Both the position numbers and the translations under genes were made by a program. From an uncultured Kiloniellaceae bacterium (lineage in GTDB: Bacteria > Pseudomonadota > Alphaproteobacteria > Kiloniellales > Kiloniellaceae): a DNA stretch of 64,000 bases. Of the stretch, positions 55,354 through 64,000 are shown piece after piece; the first letter of the stretch is position 1, and each line of letters opens with the position of its first letter. The DNA lies in contig CANLSF010000001.1 of NCBI GenBank assembly GCA_947493695.1, positions 744,001 through 808,000 of the forward strand. The letters run 5' to 3'. The notes under the pieces are model-generated. The model saw nothing but the letters and a program-made list of their open reading frames with translations, searched no databases and was not told the origin of the DNA.

Positions 55354-56787
55354 ATGCAATCAAGGTCCCATAGGTTCAAGGAAAACGCCCGCGAAGCGAT
55401 TGCCGATCCCCACATCCAGGCCGCCATGGCAAAGATGAAGGTTGGCTTTACCGGTAAACGCCTTGCCGCTGCCGCCCGCCTGCCGGAATTTGAAGCGCTT
55501 CGCGACGCGGCCCGGGATATCAAGAACCATAGCCTCGCCAATCTGGATTTCTATCTTGAGCGCTACGAGGAAAAGGTGACCGAATGCGGTGGCCAGGTCC
55601 ATTGGGCGCCAACCGCCGAAGACGCGCGAAAGGCGATTCTGGACATCTGTCAGCGGGTTGGCGCGAAGACGGTAACCAAGGGCAAATCCATGATCTCCGA
55701 GGAGATTGCCCTGAATGAACACCTTGAAAATGCCGGTATTGCTGCCGTTGAGACGGATCTGGGCGAATACATCATCCAGCTTCGCAAGGAACCGCCCAGT
55801 CACATCATTGCGCCGGCGGTGCATGTCAGCAAGGAACAGGTCGAGGCAGATTTCCGGGCCCAGCATCAGCATCTTCCGGCTGACCGTTCGCTCAGCGAGC
55901 CAACCGACCTGGTGAACGAGGCCCGGCAGATCCTGCGCCAACGTTATCTGGATGCGGATGTAGGGATTACCGGGGCCAACTTCCTGATTGCCGAGACCGG
56001 CACATCGATCATCGTGACCAACGAGGGCAACGGCGATCTGACTCAGTCTCTGCCCAAGGTCCATATCGTTATTGCCAGCATCGAAAAGGTCGTCCCCAAC
56101 CTGGAGGATGCCTCGACAATCCTGCGGGTCCTGGCGCGCTCGGCCACCGGCCAGGAGTTTTCGGCCTATACTACGCTTTCGACAGGTCCCCGACGCGCCG
56201 AGGATCCGGACGGGCCGGAGGAGTATCATGTCATCCTGCTGGACAATGGCCGTTCCTCCATGCTCGGCAGCGAGTTCCAGGAGATGTTGCGCTGTATCCG
56301 TTGCGGCGCCTGCATGAACCACTGCCCCGTCTACCATGCTGTGGGGGGCCACTCCTACGGCTGGGTCTATCCCGGCCCGATGGGGGCCGTCCTGACGCCC
56401 AATCTGATCGGGGTCGAGGAAGCCGGCCACCTGCCCAATGCCTCGACCTTTTGTGGACGCTGCGAGAGTGTCTGCCCAGTGCGCATACCCTTGCCCAAAA
56501 TGATGCGGCACTGGCGTGAGCGCGAGTTTGAAAAGCACCTGACTCCTACGTCGTTCCGCAGTGGCTTGGGAATATGGGCGTTTCTGGCCCGCCGTCCCGC
56601 CCTCTATCGCCGCCTGACCGGTCTTGGAATCAGGGCTCTTGGGGCCCTGGGACGCCGCCGGGGACGCTTTAGGTCGCTGCCTCTTGCGGGAGGCTGGACC
56701 AAGTATCGCGACCTTCCTGCGCCGCAAGGAAAGACCTTCCAGCAGCTTTGGGCCGAAAAGCAGAAAAACGGAGGATCCTCGAAATGA
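55354..56787 (+). CDS. lutB: LutB, L-lactate oxidation iron-sulfur protein
   Basis: A 477-residue protein with an N-terminal LUD domain and a C-terminal pair of 4Fe-4S motifs (CIRCGACMNHCPVY and CGRCESVCPV). It passes electrons from lactate oxidation. TETGTSIIVTNEGNGDL is part of the LUD fold (short parts). Lies five bases after lutA; its stop overlaps lutC (ATGA). Confidence 0.92.
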   Translation: MQSRSHRFKENAREAIADPHIQAAMAKMKVGFTGKRLAAAARLPEFEALRDAARDIKNHSLANLDFYLERYEEKVTECGGQVHWAPTAEDARKAILDICQRVGAKTVTKGKSMISEEIALNEHLENAGIAAVETDLGEYIIQLRKEPPSHIIAPAVHVSKEQVEADFRAQHQHLPADRSLSEPTDLVNEARQILRQRYLDADVGITGANFLIAETGTSIIVTNEGNGDLTQSLPKVHIVIASIEKVVPNLEDASTILRVLARSATGQEFSAYTTLSTGPRRAEDPDGPEEYHVILLDNGRSSMLGSEFQEMLRCIRCGACMNHCPVYHAVGGHSYGWVYPGPMGAVLTPNLIGVEEAGHLPNASTFCGRCESVCPVRIPLPKMMRHWREREFEKHLTPTSFRSGLGIWAFLARRPALYRRLTGLGIRALGALGRRRGRFRSLPLAGGWTKYRDLPAPQGKTFQQLWAEKQKNGGSSK

Positions 56788-57476
56788 CCTCTGCCCGTGA
56801 ACAAATCCTTGGGGCCGTAAAGACATCGCTGAAGCGCAACGGCCCTACGGAAAGCACTCCGGAAATGCTGGCGGAACGCCTTTCCGACCCCAAACCGGGC
56901 CTGATTCCCGAGCGTGCGCAGCTGCCCCACCCGGCACAGGTCGATCTGATGGAATCCATGCTGATTGAGCTCTCGGCCACGGTCCAGCGCGTGACCAACG
57001 TCGATCAGGTACCTGACGCTGTGGTTGATTACCTGAAAGCCCGCAATCTGCCTCAGGAGATCCGCCTGGCGCCGTCCAGGGAGCTTCTTGAGCTCCCTTG
57101 GGAAGGCCAGAGCCTGTTGAAGACCTCCAGCGGCCCTGCCCGTGAACCGGACCAGGTCTCAGTGACCGGCGCCTTCGCCGGGGTCGCTGAAACGGGCACC
57201 TTGATGCTACATTCCGGGGCGGATAGCCCGACGACTCTGAATTTTCTGCCGGAAAACCATGTCGTGGTTCTGCGCAGCTCGCAGGTTGTCGGGGCTTACG
57301 AAGAAGGTTGGGCCAGACTGCGCAGAGCCTTCGGCAACGGCACCATGCCCCGTACGCTCAATATGATCTCCGGACCCTCTAGGACTGGCGATATCGAGCA
57401 GAAGATCGAATTGGGTGCTCATGGACCGCGGCGCCTGCATGTCATTATCGTCGAGGACGGTGACGCAAGCGCGTAA
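56784..57476 (+). CDS. lutC: LutC, L-lactate oxidation subunit
   Basis: A 230-residue LUD-domain protein, third subunit of the LutABC complex. The GVAETGTLMLHSG and LNFLPENHVVVL segments are the family pattern. It starts at the ATG overlapping the lutB stop. No LldP-type lactate permease or GntR regulator gene accompanies it in the window. Confidence 0.9.
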   Translation: MTSAREQILGAVKTSLKRNGPTESTPEMLAERLSDPKPGLIPERAQLPHPAQVDLMESMLIELSATVQRVTNVDQVPDAVVDYLKARNLPQEIRLAPSRELLELPWEGQSLLKTSSGPAREPDQVSVTGAFAGVAETGTLMLHSGADSPTTLNFLPENHVVVLRSSQVVGAYEEGWARLRRAFGNGTMPRTLNMISGPSRTGDIEQKIELGAHGPRRLHVIIVEDGDASA

Positions 57477-57577
57477 AAGTGCGGAGATTGGTGACAGCGT
57501 GGCCTGAAGCGGCTATTTGAGGGTCGACCGGCAGCAGATGGCTCCATAAACCAGACTCAAGACTCGCCCCAGGTAAC

Positions 57578-58207
57578 ATGAACGATCGGCGCAAACCCAA
57601 AGCGAAGCGGTCTGGCGGCCTCTCAACTGAGGACCGCGACCTTTGGCGTCACGTCAATCGGGACACTGTTCCCCTCAAGGGGCGCGACTACGGCGCCGGT
57701 GCCTTTGCCGAGATGATGCGCGAAGAAGAGGAAGCGCATTCCTCGAAACGCCGCGATATACCCAAGCCTCAAAAGCCACAACCGGATCCTCGGCTTCTGC
57801 TGCGCGCGCAGACTCCGACCCCTGCCCCGCGCGGCCGCGCTGAACTTCTGGCGCATGGCTCTTCCGCCGGTTTGGACCGGCGAAATGCCGAACGCCTGAA
57901 ACGCGGAAAGATGAACATCGAGGCAACGCTCGATCTTCATGGTATGACCCAGGCTCAGGCTCATGGCGCACTCAGCCGCTTTGTTCAGCGCTCCGAGGCC
58001 GCCGGCCTGCGCTGTGTTCTGGTCATCACCGGTAAGGGGATCGCCAAGGAATCCGGCGGTGTATTGCGCAACCAGGTGCCCAATTGGTTGAACGAGCCGG
58101 GTAACCGCGAGCGTATTATTGCGTTTAACTATGCCCAGCAAGGCCACGGCGGAACCGGGGCGCTTTATGTGCTGCTCAAGCGCCGACGGGACAACAAGCG
58201 CGGATAG
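57578..58207 (+). CDS. Smr/MutS2-C-domain protein
   Basis: A 209-residue protein with a basic, disordered N-terminal half and a C-terminal Smr domain (LDLHGMTQAQAHGAL and the VLVITGKGIAKESGGVLRNQVP segment; short parts). Smr domains bind or nick nucleic acid. The LDLHGM motif with its histidine is the hallmark. Ribosome site AGGTAAC. Its position near mltA and hslU is usual in alphaproteobacteria. Confidence 0.88.
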   Translation: MNDRRKPKAKRSGGLSTEDRDLWRHVNRDTVPLKGRDYGAGAFAEMMREEEEAHSSKRRDIPKPQKPQPDPRLLLRAQTPTPAPRGRAELLAHGSSAGLDRRNAERLKRGKMNIEATLDLHGMTQAQAHGALSRFVQRSEAAGLRCVLVITGKGIAKESGGVLRNQVPNWLNEPGNRERIIAFNYAQQGHGGTGALYVLLKRRRDNKRG

Positions 58208-58233
58208 CGTTCCCGGTGCAATTCAGCCCAAGC

Positions 58234-58263
58234 TTGATTCTAAGGGTAAAAAATCTCTATAAA
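58234..58263 (+). promoter_or_regulatory. Promoter of the XRE regulator gene
   Basis: TTGATT (58234-58239) and TATAAA (58258-58263) are 18 bases apart, a good sigma-70 pair. The operator palindrome overlaps the -10, and the transcript would begin near 58270. Confidence 0.6.
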
Positions 58264-58276
58264 CCGGTATCCGGTT
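58262..58276. promoter_or_regulatory. Operator-like inverted repeat overlapping the XRE gene promoter
   Basis: AACCGG-TAT-CCGGTT, a perfect 6-3-6 repeat overlapping the -10 box and start point. A repressor bound here would block the polymerase, which fits self-repression by the XRE protein encoded 20 bases downstream. Confidence 0.65.
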
Positions 58277-58296
58277 AATTCATTTCGAGGCCCGCT

Positions 58297-58659
58297 TTGA
58301 CGCCTTTTGGAGAAAAACTCCGCGATTTGCGGGCGGCACGCAATTTGAGTCTCAAGCAGATGGCGGAAGGCCTCGGGGTTTCTTCCGCGTACCTCTCGGC
58401 TGTCGAACATGGTCATCGCAGCCGTCCGAACCGGCGCTTTGTCCATCGGGTTTGCCAATATCTCAACATCATCTGGGACGACGCGGAAGAGCTTCAAAGC
58501 CTTGCGGATCTCTCCCATCCGCGTGTCACCGTGGATACCGCGGGGCTGTCGCCGCAAGCGACCGTTCTGGCAAACCGCATGTCCGACGAGATAAGTCGTT
58601 TCGATATCGAAACGATTGATCGCCTGCTTGCGGTTATGGACGAAGCCTCCTCTACCTGA
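58297..58659 (+). CDS. XRE-family helix-turn-helix regulator
   Basis: A 120-residue protein with an N-terminal XRE/Cro helix-turn-helix (LRAARNLSLKQMAEGLGVSS then AYLSAVEHGHRSRP) and a short helical C-terminal region. The start is TTG at 58297, with CGAGG eight bases before it. Gene lies between smr and the convergent hslU. The target genes are unknown apart from likely itself (see the operator). Similar regulators are common at this place in Rhodospirillales. Confidence 0.8.
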   Translation: MTPFGEKLRDLRAARNLSLKQMAEGLGVSSAYLSAVEHGHRSRPNRRFVHRVCQYLNIIWDDAEELQSLADLSHPRVTVDTAGLSPQATVLANRMSDEISRFDIETIDRLLAVMDEASST

Positions 58660-58673
58660 AGGACAGCTATAGT

Positions 58674-60014
58674 CTAGAGAATAAACTTCGAAAGATCGGT
58701 GTTCTTGGCCAGTTCGGAGACCTTCTCGCGGACATAGTCTGCTGTGATCGTGATGGTTTCGCCACCCCGGTCGGTCGCGGTAAAGGAAATCTCGTCGAGC
58801 AGCTTCTCCAGCACCGTATGCAGGCGCCGGGCACCGATGTTTTCCACCGTGCTGTTGATTTCCGCTGCCAGATCCGCGAGTTCGTCGATTGCTGATTCCT
58901 CGAATTCCAGCGTGACGTCTTCGGTTCCGATCAAGGCCTTGTACTGGATGATCAGGCTGTTTTCCGGCTCTGTGAGGATCAGCTTGAAGTCGTCACGGGT
59001 CAGCGGGTTGAGCTCCACGCGGATTGGCAGGCGACCCTGGAGTTCAGGCAGCATATCCGAGGGCTTGGACAGGTGGAATGCTCCCGAAGCCACGAAGAGA
59101 ATATGGTCGGTTTTCACCGCGCCGTGTTTGGTGGCGACGGTTGTTCCCTCGATCAGAGGCAGTAGGTCGCGCTGGACGCCTTCCCGGCTGACATCGGCGC
59201 CTTGTCTTTCAGAGCGCGCGGTGATTTTGTCGATCTCATCCAGAAAGACGATGCCGTGCTGTTCGACATTGTTGACTGCGTCCGTGACGACGGATTCCTC
59301 GTCCAGCAGCTTATCGCTCTCCTCCGCGATCAGAATATCGTAGCTCTCGGAGACCTTCATACGGCGTTTCTTGGTGCGTCCGCCCATGGCCTTGCCGAAG
59401 ATATCGTTGAGATTGAGCATACCCATGCTCGCGCCCGGCATGCCGGGAATGTCCATGGTCGGCAGCTGCATACCGCCGCTGTCACTCACGTCGACTTCGA
59501 TCTCCTTGTCGTCGAGATCGCCTTCACGCAGCATCTTGCGGAATTTCGCGCGTGTATCGGCGCTTGAATTGTCACCGACCAATGCATCCAGGACCCGCTC
59601 TTCGGCGTGCAGTTCCGCCTGCGCCTTGACCTCGGTGCGCAGTTTTTCGCGGGTTGTGTGGATCGAGGCTTCGACGAGATCACGGATGATCTGCTCGACA
59701 TCGCGCCCGACATAGCCGACTTCCGTGAACTTGGTGGCTTCGACCTTGAGGAAGGGGGCCTGCGCCAGTTTCGCCAGCCGGCGGGCGATTTCGGTCTTGC
59801 CGACGCCGGTCGGGCCGATCATGAGAATATTCTTGGGCAACACTTCCTCGCGCAGCTCCGCAGGCAGCTGCTGGCGGCGCCAGCGGTTGCGCAGGGCGAT
59901 GGCGACCGCCCGCTTGGCGTCGTTCTGGCCGACGATATAGCGATCGAGCTCAGAGACGATCTCGCGCGGCGAAAAGGCGCTGGCATAGGATTGTGAAGAT
60001 TTGGAACTGCTCAT
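58674..60014 (-). CDS. hslU: ATPase subunit HslU of the HslUV protease
   Basis: A 446-residue AAA+ unfoldase. N-terminal [16 protein letters not shown], Walker [10 protein letters not shown], Walker [12 protein letters not shown] and the sensor segment are present. The I domain (residues ~110-240) carries a [10 protein letters not shown] segment. The C-terminal DLSKFIL is the tail that inserts into HslV. The gene lies downstream of hslV, 82 bases apart. Confidence 0.96.
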   Translation of the reverse strand: MSSSKSSQSYASAFSPREIVSELDRYIVGQNDAKRAVAIALRNRWRRQQLPAELREEVLPKNILMIGPTGVGKTEIARRLAKLAQAPFLKVEATKFTEVGYVGRDVEQIIRDLVEASIHTTREKLRTEVKAQAELHAEERVLDALVGDNSSADTRAKFRKMLREGDLDDKEIEVDVSDSGGMQLPTMDIPGMPGASMGMLNLNDIFGKAMGGRTKKRRMKVSESYDILIAEESDKLLDEESVVTDAVNNVEQHGIVFLDEIDKITARSERQGADVSREGVQRDLLPLIEGTTVATKHGAVKTDHILFVASGAFHLSKPSDMLPELQGRLPIRVELNPLTRDDFKLILTEPENSLIIQYKALIGTEDVTLEFEESAIDELADLAAEINSTVENIGARRLHTVLEKLLDEISFTATDRGGETITITADYVREKVSELAKNTDLSKFIL

Positions 60015-60096
60015 TTTGGCTTGGCCTTACAGGGACTTAGAAACTCTGATCGGGTCGTGTGGATCGTATTGAGCTGACCGCGGTGCGGTGACAGCG

Positions 60097-60654
60097 TCAC
60101 TTGGACGGCAGACTTTCGACCAGAATGTTGTTGTTGGTGTAGATGCAGATGTCTGCAGCAACGGACATTGACTTGCGCGCAATCGCTTCGGCATCGAAAC
60201 CCTCGACGTCAATCAGCGCCCGCGCGGCGGAAAGCGCATAGTTGCCGCCCGACCCGATCCCGATCAGCCCGTCTTCCGGCTCCAGCACATCGCCCGTACC
60301 TGTCAGCACTAGGGAGGTCTCGGAATCCGCCACGGCCATCATGGCTTCCAGCCGGCGCAGATAGCGGTCGGTCCGCCAATCCTTGGCCAGTTCCACACAA
60401 GCCCGTGTCAGTTGGCCCGGATAACTCTCCAGCTTGGCTTCCAGCCGTTCGAAGAGGGTGAAGGCGTCAGCGGTTGCACCGGCGAAACCTGCGATAACCT
60501 GGTCTTTGCCAAGACGTCGCAGCTTACGGGCGTTGGATTTGATGACGGTGTTGCCCAGGCTGACCTGACCATCACCGGCGATAACCACTTTGTCGCCCTT
60601 GCGCACGGACAAAATTGTGGTGCCTCGCCATTGAGGAATTTGACTCTGTGACAT
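60097..60654 (-). CDS. hslV: Peptidase subunit HslV
   Basis: A 185-residue threonine peptidase from the ATG at 60654; the frame is open 12 more codons. The nucleophile threonine is in [12 protein letters not shown], exposed after removal of the propeptide. [23 protein letters not shown] and [16 protein letters not shown] are family blocks. First of the hslVU pair; divergent from hisB. Confidence 0.95.
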   Translation of the reverse strand: MSQSQIPQWRGTTILSVRKGDKVVIAGDGQVSLGNTVIKSNARKLRRLGKDQVIAGFAGATADAFTLFERLEAKLESYPGQLTRACVELAKDWRTDRYLRRLEAMMAVADSETSLVLTGTGDVLEPEDGLIGIGSGGNYALSAARALIDVEGFDAEAIARKSMSVAADICIYTNNNILVESLPSK

Positions 60655-60975
60655 GGCAACAGAAATGGTCCAACTTCGCCGCACGTTCAAGAAGAAGCTG
60701 CATGTTTCGCGTTATTGGTGAACGCGGGCGCGAGAAAACACGCTCCGGAGTTATGGAGCGCAATGCGCTGGGGCCTTATCCTCCCTGCCCTGTGGCAAAT
60801 ATCTGGCTTTTCGTCGCGGATTTCCGCTGTTCTTTGTTGGCGGCAGGGGTGGCTTCCTGATAAAAGAGCGCGGCTTCCGGCTCGATCACGAGCCCGTTCG
60901 GTCGTGAATTGACCAGGAAGCAAGGAAGGCGTGTGCGACATACGCCATAGCAGCACCCGATGGAAGGACCAGCCG
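60655..60975. promoter_or_regulatory. Divergent region between hslV and hisB (321 bp)
   Basis: No credible gene. On the minus strand CTTGAA (60686-60691) and CCATTT (60663-60668), 17 bases apart, resemble a heat-shock sigma-32 promoter for hslVU. But the -10 would lie only 9 bases before the ATG, making the mRNA almost leaderless, so I treat it as tentative. The hisB side has GGAAGGACC as ribosome site at about 60962-60970. Confidence 0.4.
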
Positions 60976-61563
60976 ATGCGCCAAGCGAGCGTCGAGCGAA
61001 ACACGCAGGAAACCCAGATTTCCGCCACTATCAATCTTGATGGCAGCGGTGTTTACGATATCGAGACCGGGATCGGGTTTCTCGACCATATGCTTGAACA
61101 GCTTTCACGCCATAGCCTGATTGACATCACGCTGCGGGCGAAAGGCGATCTGCACATCGACTTCCATCACACGACCGAAGATACCGGGATCGCCCTGGGA
61201 CAGGCTTTCTCGCAGGCTCTGGGCGACCGTAAAGGCATCTGGCGCTATGGTTCTGCACTGATTCCAATGGATGAGACTCTCACTCGGGTCGCGCTTGATG
61301 CCTCGAACCGGCCTTATCTGATCTGGAAAGTTGATTTCAGCCGCGACAAGCTGGGTGAAATGGACACTGAGCTGTTCAAGGAGTGGTTCCAGGCTTTCGC
61401 TCAGAACGCCGGCCTGACGCTTCATGTCGAGAACCTCTACGGTACCAACAACCATCATATTGTTGAGTCCAGTTACAAGGCTCTTGCCCGGGCACTCCGT
61501 GAGGCGATTGCAATCGATCCCCGCAAGGCTGATGCAGTCCCGTCCACCAAGGGCAGCCTATAG
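60976..61563 (+). CDS. hisB: Imidazoleglycerol-phosphate dehydratase
   Basis: A 195-residue enzyme of histidine synthesis. The two metal-binding histidine blocks are [14 protein letters not shown] and [15 protein letters not shown], then the later [18 protein letters not shown] start at ATG 60976 after AAGGA. It leads a his run (hisB-hisH-GNAT-hisA-hisF), the usual order in alphaproteobacteria apart from the GNAT gene. Confidence 0.96.
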   Translation: MRQASVERNTQETQISATINLDGSGVYDIETGIGFLDHMLEQLSRHSLIDITLRAKGDLHIDFHHTTEDTGIALGQAFSQALGDRKGIWRYGSALIPMDETLTRVALDASNRPYLIWKVDFSRDKLGEMDTELFKEWFQAFAQNAGLTLHVENLYGTNNHHIVESSYKALARALREAIAIDPRKADAVPSTKGSL

Positions 61564-61689
61564 TTCAAGGCCCCTGCTGGGGCGCAAGAACCGTCAGATC
61601 GTGATGCTGCCGTTTGATCAAGGCCTGCAGTCTGCCTTGAAATCCGCAGTGTCCGGCGTTTGGCGGTTTCGACAGGAGATATTTTGACC

Positions 61690-62334
61690 ATGACCGTTGC
61701 CCTTATCGATTACGGCTCGGGCAATCTGCGCTCTGCAGCGAAATCGCTGGAACGTGCGGCCTCAGAGGTTGGCCTATCAACCCGGATTATGGTGACCTCC
61801 GATCCGGACGTTGTCCGTCTGGCTGACCGCATCGTGTTGCCGGGCGTCGGCGCATTTGCCGATTGCCGCAAGGGTCTTGGCGCCCTGCCGGGTATGATCG
61901 AGGTTCTGGAAGAACGGGTCGTCCGGGCTGCGCGGCCCTTTTTGGGGATATGCGTCGGCATGCAGTTGATGGCCAGCGTGGGCCGGGAGCATGAGGATTG
62001 CGAGGGTCTCGGATGGATTCCGGGCGAAGTCGTTGCCATGAAGCCAGGGGATCCTGCGCTCAAGGTGCCGCACATGGGCTGGAACCAACTGGAATTTACC
62101 GCGCAGAAGCATCCTGTGCTGGCGGGAATGGGGCAAAATCCCCATGTGTACTTCGTTCACAGCTATCACTTGGTGCCTGCCGACCTTGATCAGGTGCTCG
62201 CGACTGTCGATTACGGCGGTCGCGTGAATGCGGTCGTTGGTCGCGATAATCTGGTCGGCACCCAGTTTCACCCCGAAAAAAGCCAGACAGCCGGTCTTCA
62301 GCTGCTGGGAAATTTTTTGAAATGGACTCCGTAA
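61690..62334 (+). CDS. hisH: Imidazole glycerol phosphate synthase, glutamine amidotransferase subunit
   Basis: A 214-residue class I amidotransferase that feeds ammonia to HisF. It starts [15 protein letters not shown]. The catalytic cysteine is in [10 protein letters not shown], and the histidine and glutamate are in [13 protein letters not shown] 61690 follows AGGAGA. It overlaps the GNAT gene by a few bases and lies 126 bases after hisB. Confidence 0.96.
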   Translation: MTVALIDYGSGNLRSAAKSLERAASEVGLSTRIMVTSDPDVVRLADRIVLPGVGAFADCRKGLGALPGMIEVLEERVVRAARPFLGICVGMQLMASVGREHEDCEGLGWIPGEVVAMKPGDPALKVPHMGWNQLEFTAQKHPVLAGMGQNPHVYFVHSYHLVPADLDQVLATVDYGGRVNAVVGRDNLVGTQFHPEKSQTAGLQLLGNFLKWTP

Positions 62335-62903
62335 TGTCAGTGTCAGGCGTCAATTCCCAATCAAGCACAGGGCGTTCACCAAGCGTTGTGGTCGATCGTC
62401 TCGAGGCCTTCGAAGGGCCTGATATGCATGATCTCTGCGATGCGGCGGAGGCGGCTATTCTTGATGGCGGCGGGTTTGGCTGGCTGACGCCGCCGCCCCG
62501 GCATGTGATGGAGACTTACTGGCGCGGTGTCCTGCTGGTGCCGGAGCGGCAGCTTTTTGTTGCGCGGCTCGATGGCACCATTGCCGGGTCCGCGCAGCTT
62601 GTCCGCCCGCCCCGTAACAACGAAGCCCAGGGATTTGGAGGGCAGCTGACCACTTTCTTCCTGGCCCCCTGGGCGCGTGGTCACGGCCTGGCGCGGATGA
62701 TGGTTGAACGGGTTGAGGTTGCAGCGCGGGACACTGGGCTCAAGGTGCTTAATCTGGATGTGCGTGCCACGCAGGACAGGGCAATCCAGATCTATGACCA
62801 GCTCGGGTTTCGCCGATGGGGCGAGCACCCTCAGTATGCGCAGGTCGATGGTGATTGGGTGACCGGCTATTTTTACACCAAGGACCTGACGGATAATCCT
62901 TAG
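62322..62903 (+). CDS. GNAT-family N-acetyltransferase within the his operon
   Basis: A 193-residue protein. The GNAT fold is recognisable from [16 protein letters not shown], the acetyl-CoA loop [16 protein letters not shown] and the strand [21 protein letters not shown] (short parts). Substrate unknown. It starts within the end of hisH (ATG 62322) or at ATG 62334 in a TAATG junction, so translation is coupled to hisH. A gene of this type is not a usual his-pathway enzyme. Confidence 0.8.
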   Translation: MDSVMSVSGVNSQSSTGRSPSVVVDRLEAFEGPDMHDLCDAAEAAILDGGGFGWLTPPPRHVMETYWRGVLLVPERQLFVARLDGTIAGSAQLVRPPRNNEAQGFGGQLTTFFLAPWARGHGLARMMVERVEVAARDTGLKVLNLDVRATQDRAIQIYDQLGFRRWGEHPQYAQVDGDWVTGYFYTKDLTDNP

Positions 62904-62971
62904 TTTCACGGCCCAGGCGCGCGGGCGCTGCGGGTCCGATGCAATGCCAATCTAGAGAAAAGCTCGAGAGT

Positions 62972-63703
62972 ATGATCGTATTTCCGGCCATTGATTTGAA
63001 AGACGGAGCGGCTGTTCGTTTGCGCCAGGGGGAAATGGAGAGCGCAACAGTCTTCAATAGTGATCCTGCGGATCAGGCGCGCCTTTTCCGGACCGCAGGT
63101 TTCGAGTGGCTTCATGTTGTGGACCTGAACGGCGCGTTTGAGGGATATCCCGTCAATCGGGATACTGTTGCCGAGATCATTTCGTCTGTTGACCTCAAAA
63201 TCCAGCTGGGGGGCGGTATTCGTGACTTGAAGACCGTCGAAACCTGGCTGTCGGCTGGTATTGAACGCGTTATTCTGGGGACTGTGGCTGTCAAGGACCC
63301 TGGCCTCGTGAAAGAAGCCTGCCGCAGTTTCCCGGGTCGGGTCGTGGTCGGTATCGATGCCCGTGGCGGCCGCGTGGCGGTTGAGGGTTGGGCTGAGGTG
63401 AGTGAAATGCAGGCGACGGATCTTGCGCGCAGCTTCGAGGATGCCGGTGTTGCCGCAATCGTTTACACGGATATCGACCGGGATGGCTTGCTGCAGGGCG
63501 CCAACGTGGCGGCTACGGCTGCGCTCGCCGACGCGATCTCTATTCCTGTCATTGCCTCCGGCGGCGTGGCGTCGATCGAAGATATTACTGCGCTCAAGGC
63601 GGTTGAAACGAGTGGCATTGAGGGCGTGATCTGCGGGCGCGCGCTTTATGATGGCCGAATTGACCCGGCGGCGGCGCTGCGCGCTGCCCAGGCAACGAAC
63701 TGA
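62972..63703 (+). CDS. hisA: Phosphoribosylformimino-AICAR-ribotide isomerase
   Basis: A 243-residue beta/alpha-barrel enzyme. It begins [16 protein letters not shown], with the catalytic aspartate in AIDLKDG, the second in [10 protein letters not shown], and phosphate-binding GGIRD and SGGVAS loops. ATG 62972 is the family start, although the frame runs open upstream. Ten bases separate it from hisF. Confidence 0.96.
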   Translation: MIVFPAIDLKDGAAVRLRQGEMESATVFNSDPADQARLFRTAGFEWLHVVDLNGAFEGYPVNRDTVAEIISSVDLKIQLGGGIRDLKTVETWLSAGIERVILGTVAVKDPGLVKEACRSFPGRVVVGIDARGGRVAVEGWAEVSEMQATDLARSFEDAGVAAIVYTDIDRDGLLQGANVAATAALADAISIPVIASGGVASIEDITALKAVETSGIEGVICGRALYDGRIDPAAALRAAQATN

Positions 63704-63713
63704 GGATGGGTTT

Positions 63714-64000
63714 ATGTTGAAAGCGCGCGTCATACCCTGCCTCGACGTCAAAGACGGGCGCGTTGTCAAGGGCGTCAACTTTGTCGGTCTGCGGGATGCG
63801 GGGGATCCGGTTGAACAGGCGCGGGTGTACGATGCCGCCGGCGCTGACGAGCTCTGTTTCCTCGACATTACGGCCAGTCATGAGAAGCGCGACACGATGC
63901 TCGATGTAGTTTCGCGCACCGCAGAGGCCTGTTTTATGCCGCTGACCGTCGGTGGCGGGGTCCGGGAAGTCGAGGATATCCGCCGTCTGCTGCTCGCCGG
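63714..64000 (+). CDS. hisF: Imidazole glycerol phosphate synthase cyclase subunit HisF (3' end missing)
   Basis: The first 95 codons are present before the window ends. Translation begins [20 protein letters not shown], the HisF start with the first catalytic aspartate, and continues with [15 protein letters not shown] and LTVGGGVR, the first phosphate-binding loop. It forms the IGP synthase with HisH. It is likely cotranscribed with hisA. Confidence 0.96.
   Translation, partial: MLKARVIPCLDVKDGRVVKGVNFVGLRDAGDPVEQARVYDAAGADELCFLDITASHEKRDTMLDVVSRTAEACFMPLTVGGGVREVEDIRRLLLA

Noticed and set aside
55360-56826. A 488-codon open frame antisense to lutB
   Set aside because: lutB is a clear match to a known family in the other direction. 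The antisense frame has no recognisable domain.
61570-61583. GCCCC-TGCT-GGGGC hairpin after hisB as a terminator
   Set aside because: Short stem with no following T-run and located within the his operon.
1-64000. Mobile elements, CRISPR arrays, phage genes
   Set aside because: No transposase, integrase, terminal repeats, cas genes or regularly spaced repeats were seen. The repeated porin segments are gene duplicates.

Overview
The window reads as a contiguous piece of an alphaproteobacterial chromosome, most like a member of the Rhodospirillales or a neighbouring order (inference from gene content and order; no species call is made). From about 21.9 to 64 kb it holds the gene order that surrounds the replication origin in many alphaproteobacteria: leuS-lptE-holA, parB-parA-rsmG-mnmG, mnmE, rho, hemJ-hemH-hemE, an AT-rich gap, the PEP synthase regulator-maf-aroE-coaE-dnaQ, secB, fxsA, timA, mltA, smr, an XRE regulator, hslUV and the his genes. 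I see no insertion sequence, phage, CRISPR array, rRNA or convincing tRNA.

1-13.3 kb, accessory metabolism and signalling: the 3' part of ubiV, a DMT exporter, two methyltransferases, a membrane class III cyclase, a metallo-hydrolase followed upstream by an OmpR-type response regulator, an arylformamidase-like hydrolase, ribA, a soluble class III cyclase, an unrecognised 391-residue protein, an L,D-transpeptidase-like protein and a YggS-type PLP protein. 13.5-20.8 kb: four porin paralogues on the minus strand, all 355 residues, with a sulfotransferase between the first two. Porins 1 to 3 share a leader containing an inverted repeat, and each is followed by its own terminator.

21.2-36 kb: a DUF3576 lipoprotein, leuS, lptE, holA, then the parAB partition operon with rsmG and mnmG. 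Two perfect parS sites (TGTTTCACGTGAAACA) lie inside rsmG and upstream of mnmG, and a third, imperfect one lies after ogt. A TPR lipoprotein separates mnmG from mnmE. 36-43.2 kb: a thioredoxin-domain protein with ogt, a dienelactone hydrolase with a quinone oxidoreductase, rho, and a Gfo/Idh oxidoreductase. 43.2-46.5 kb: three late haem genes and the gap that is my candidate oriC, with a perfect DnaA box, an AT-rich 16-bp palindrome and five GANTC sites.

46.5-64 kb: the PEP synthase regulator-maf-aroE-coaE-dnaQ run, secB facing it, then fxsA and timA diverging. lutABC (lactate oxidation) is inserted between mltA and smr and has a GntR-type operator upstream. An XRE regulator has its own operator and promoter. 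hslVU and hisB-hisH-(GNAT)-hisA-hisF diverge, with hisF cut by the window end. Origin, partition sites, ParA/ParB, a replication subunit (HolA) and the proofreading exonuclease (DnaQ) thus sit within about 25 kb of each other.
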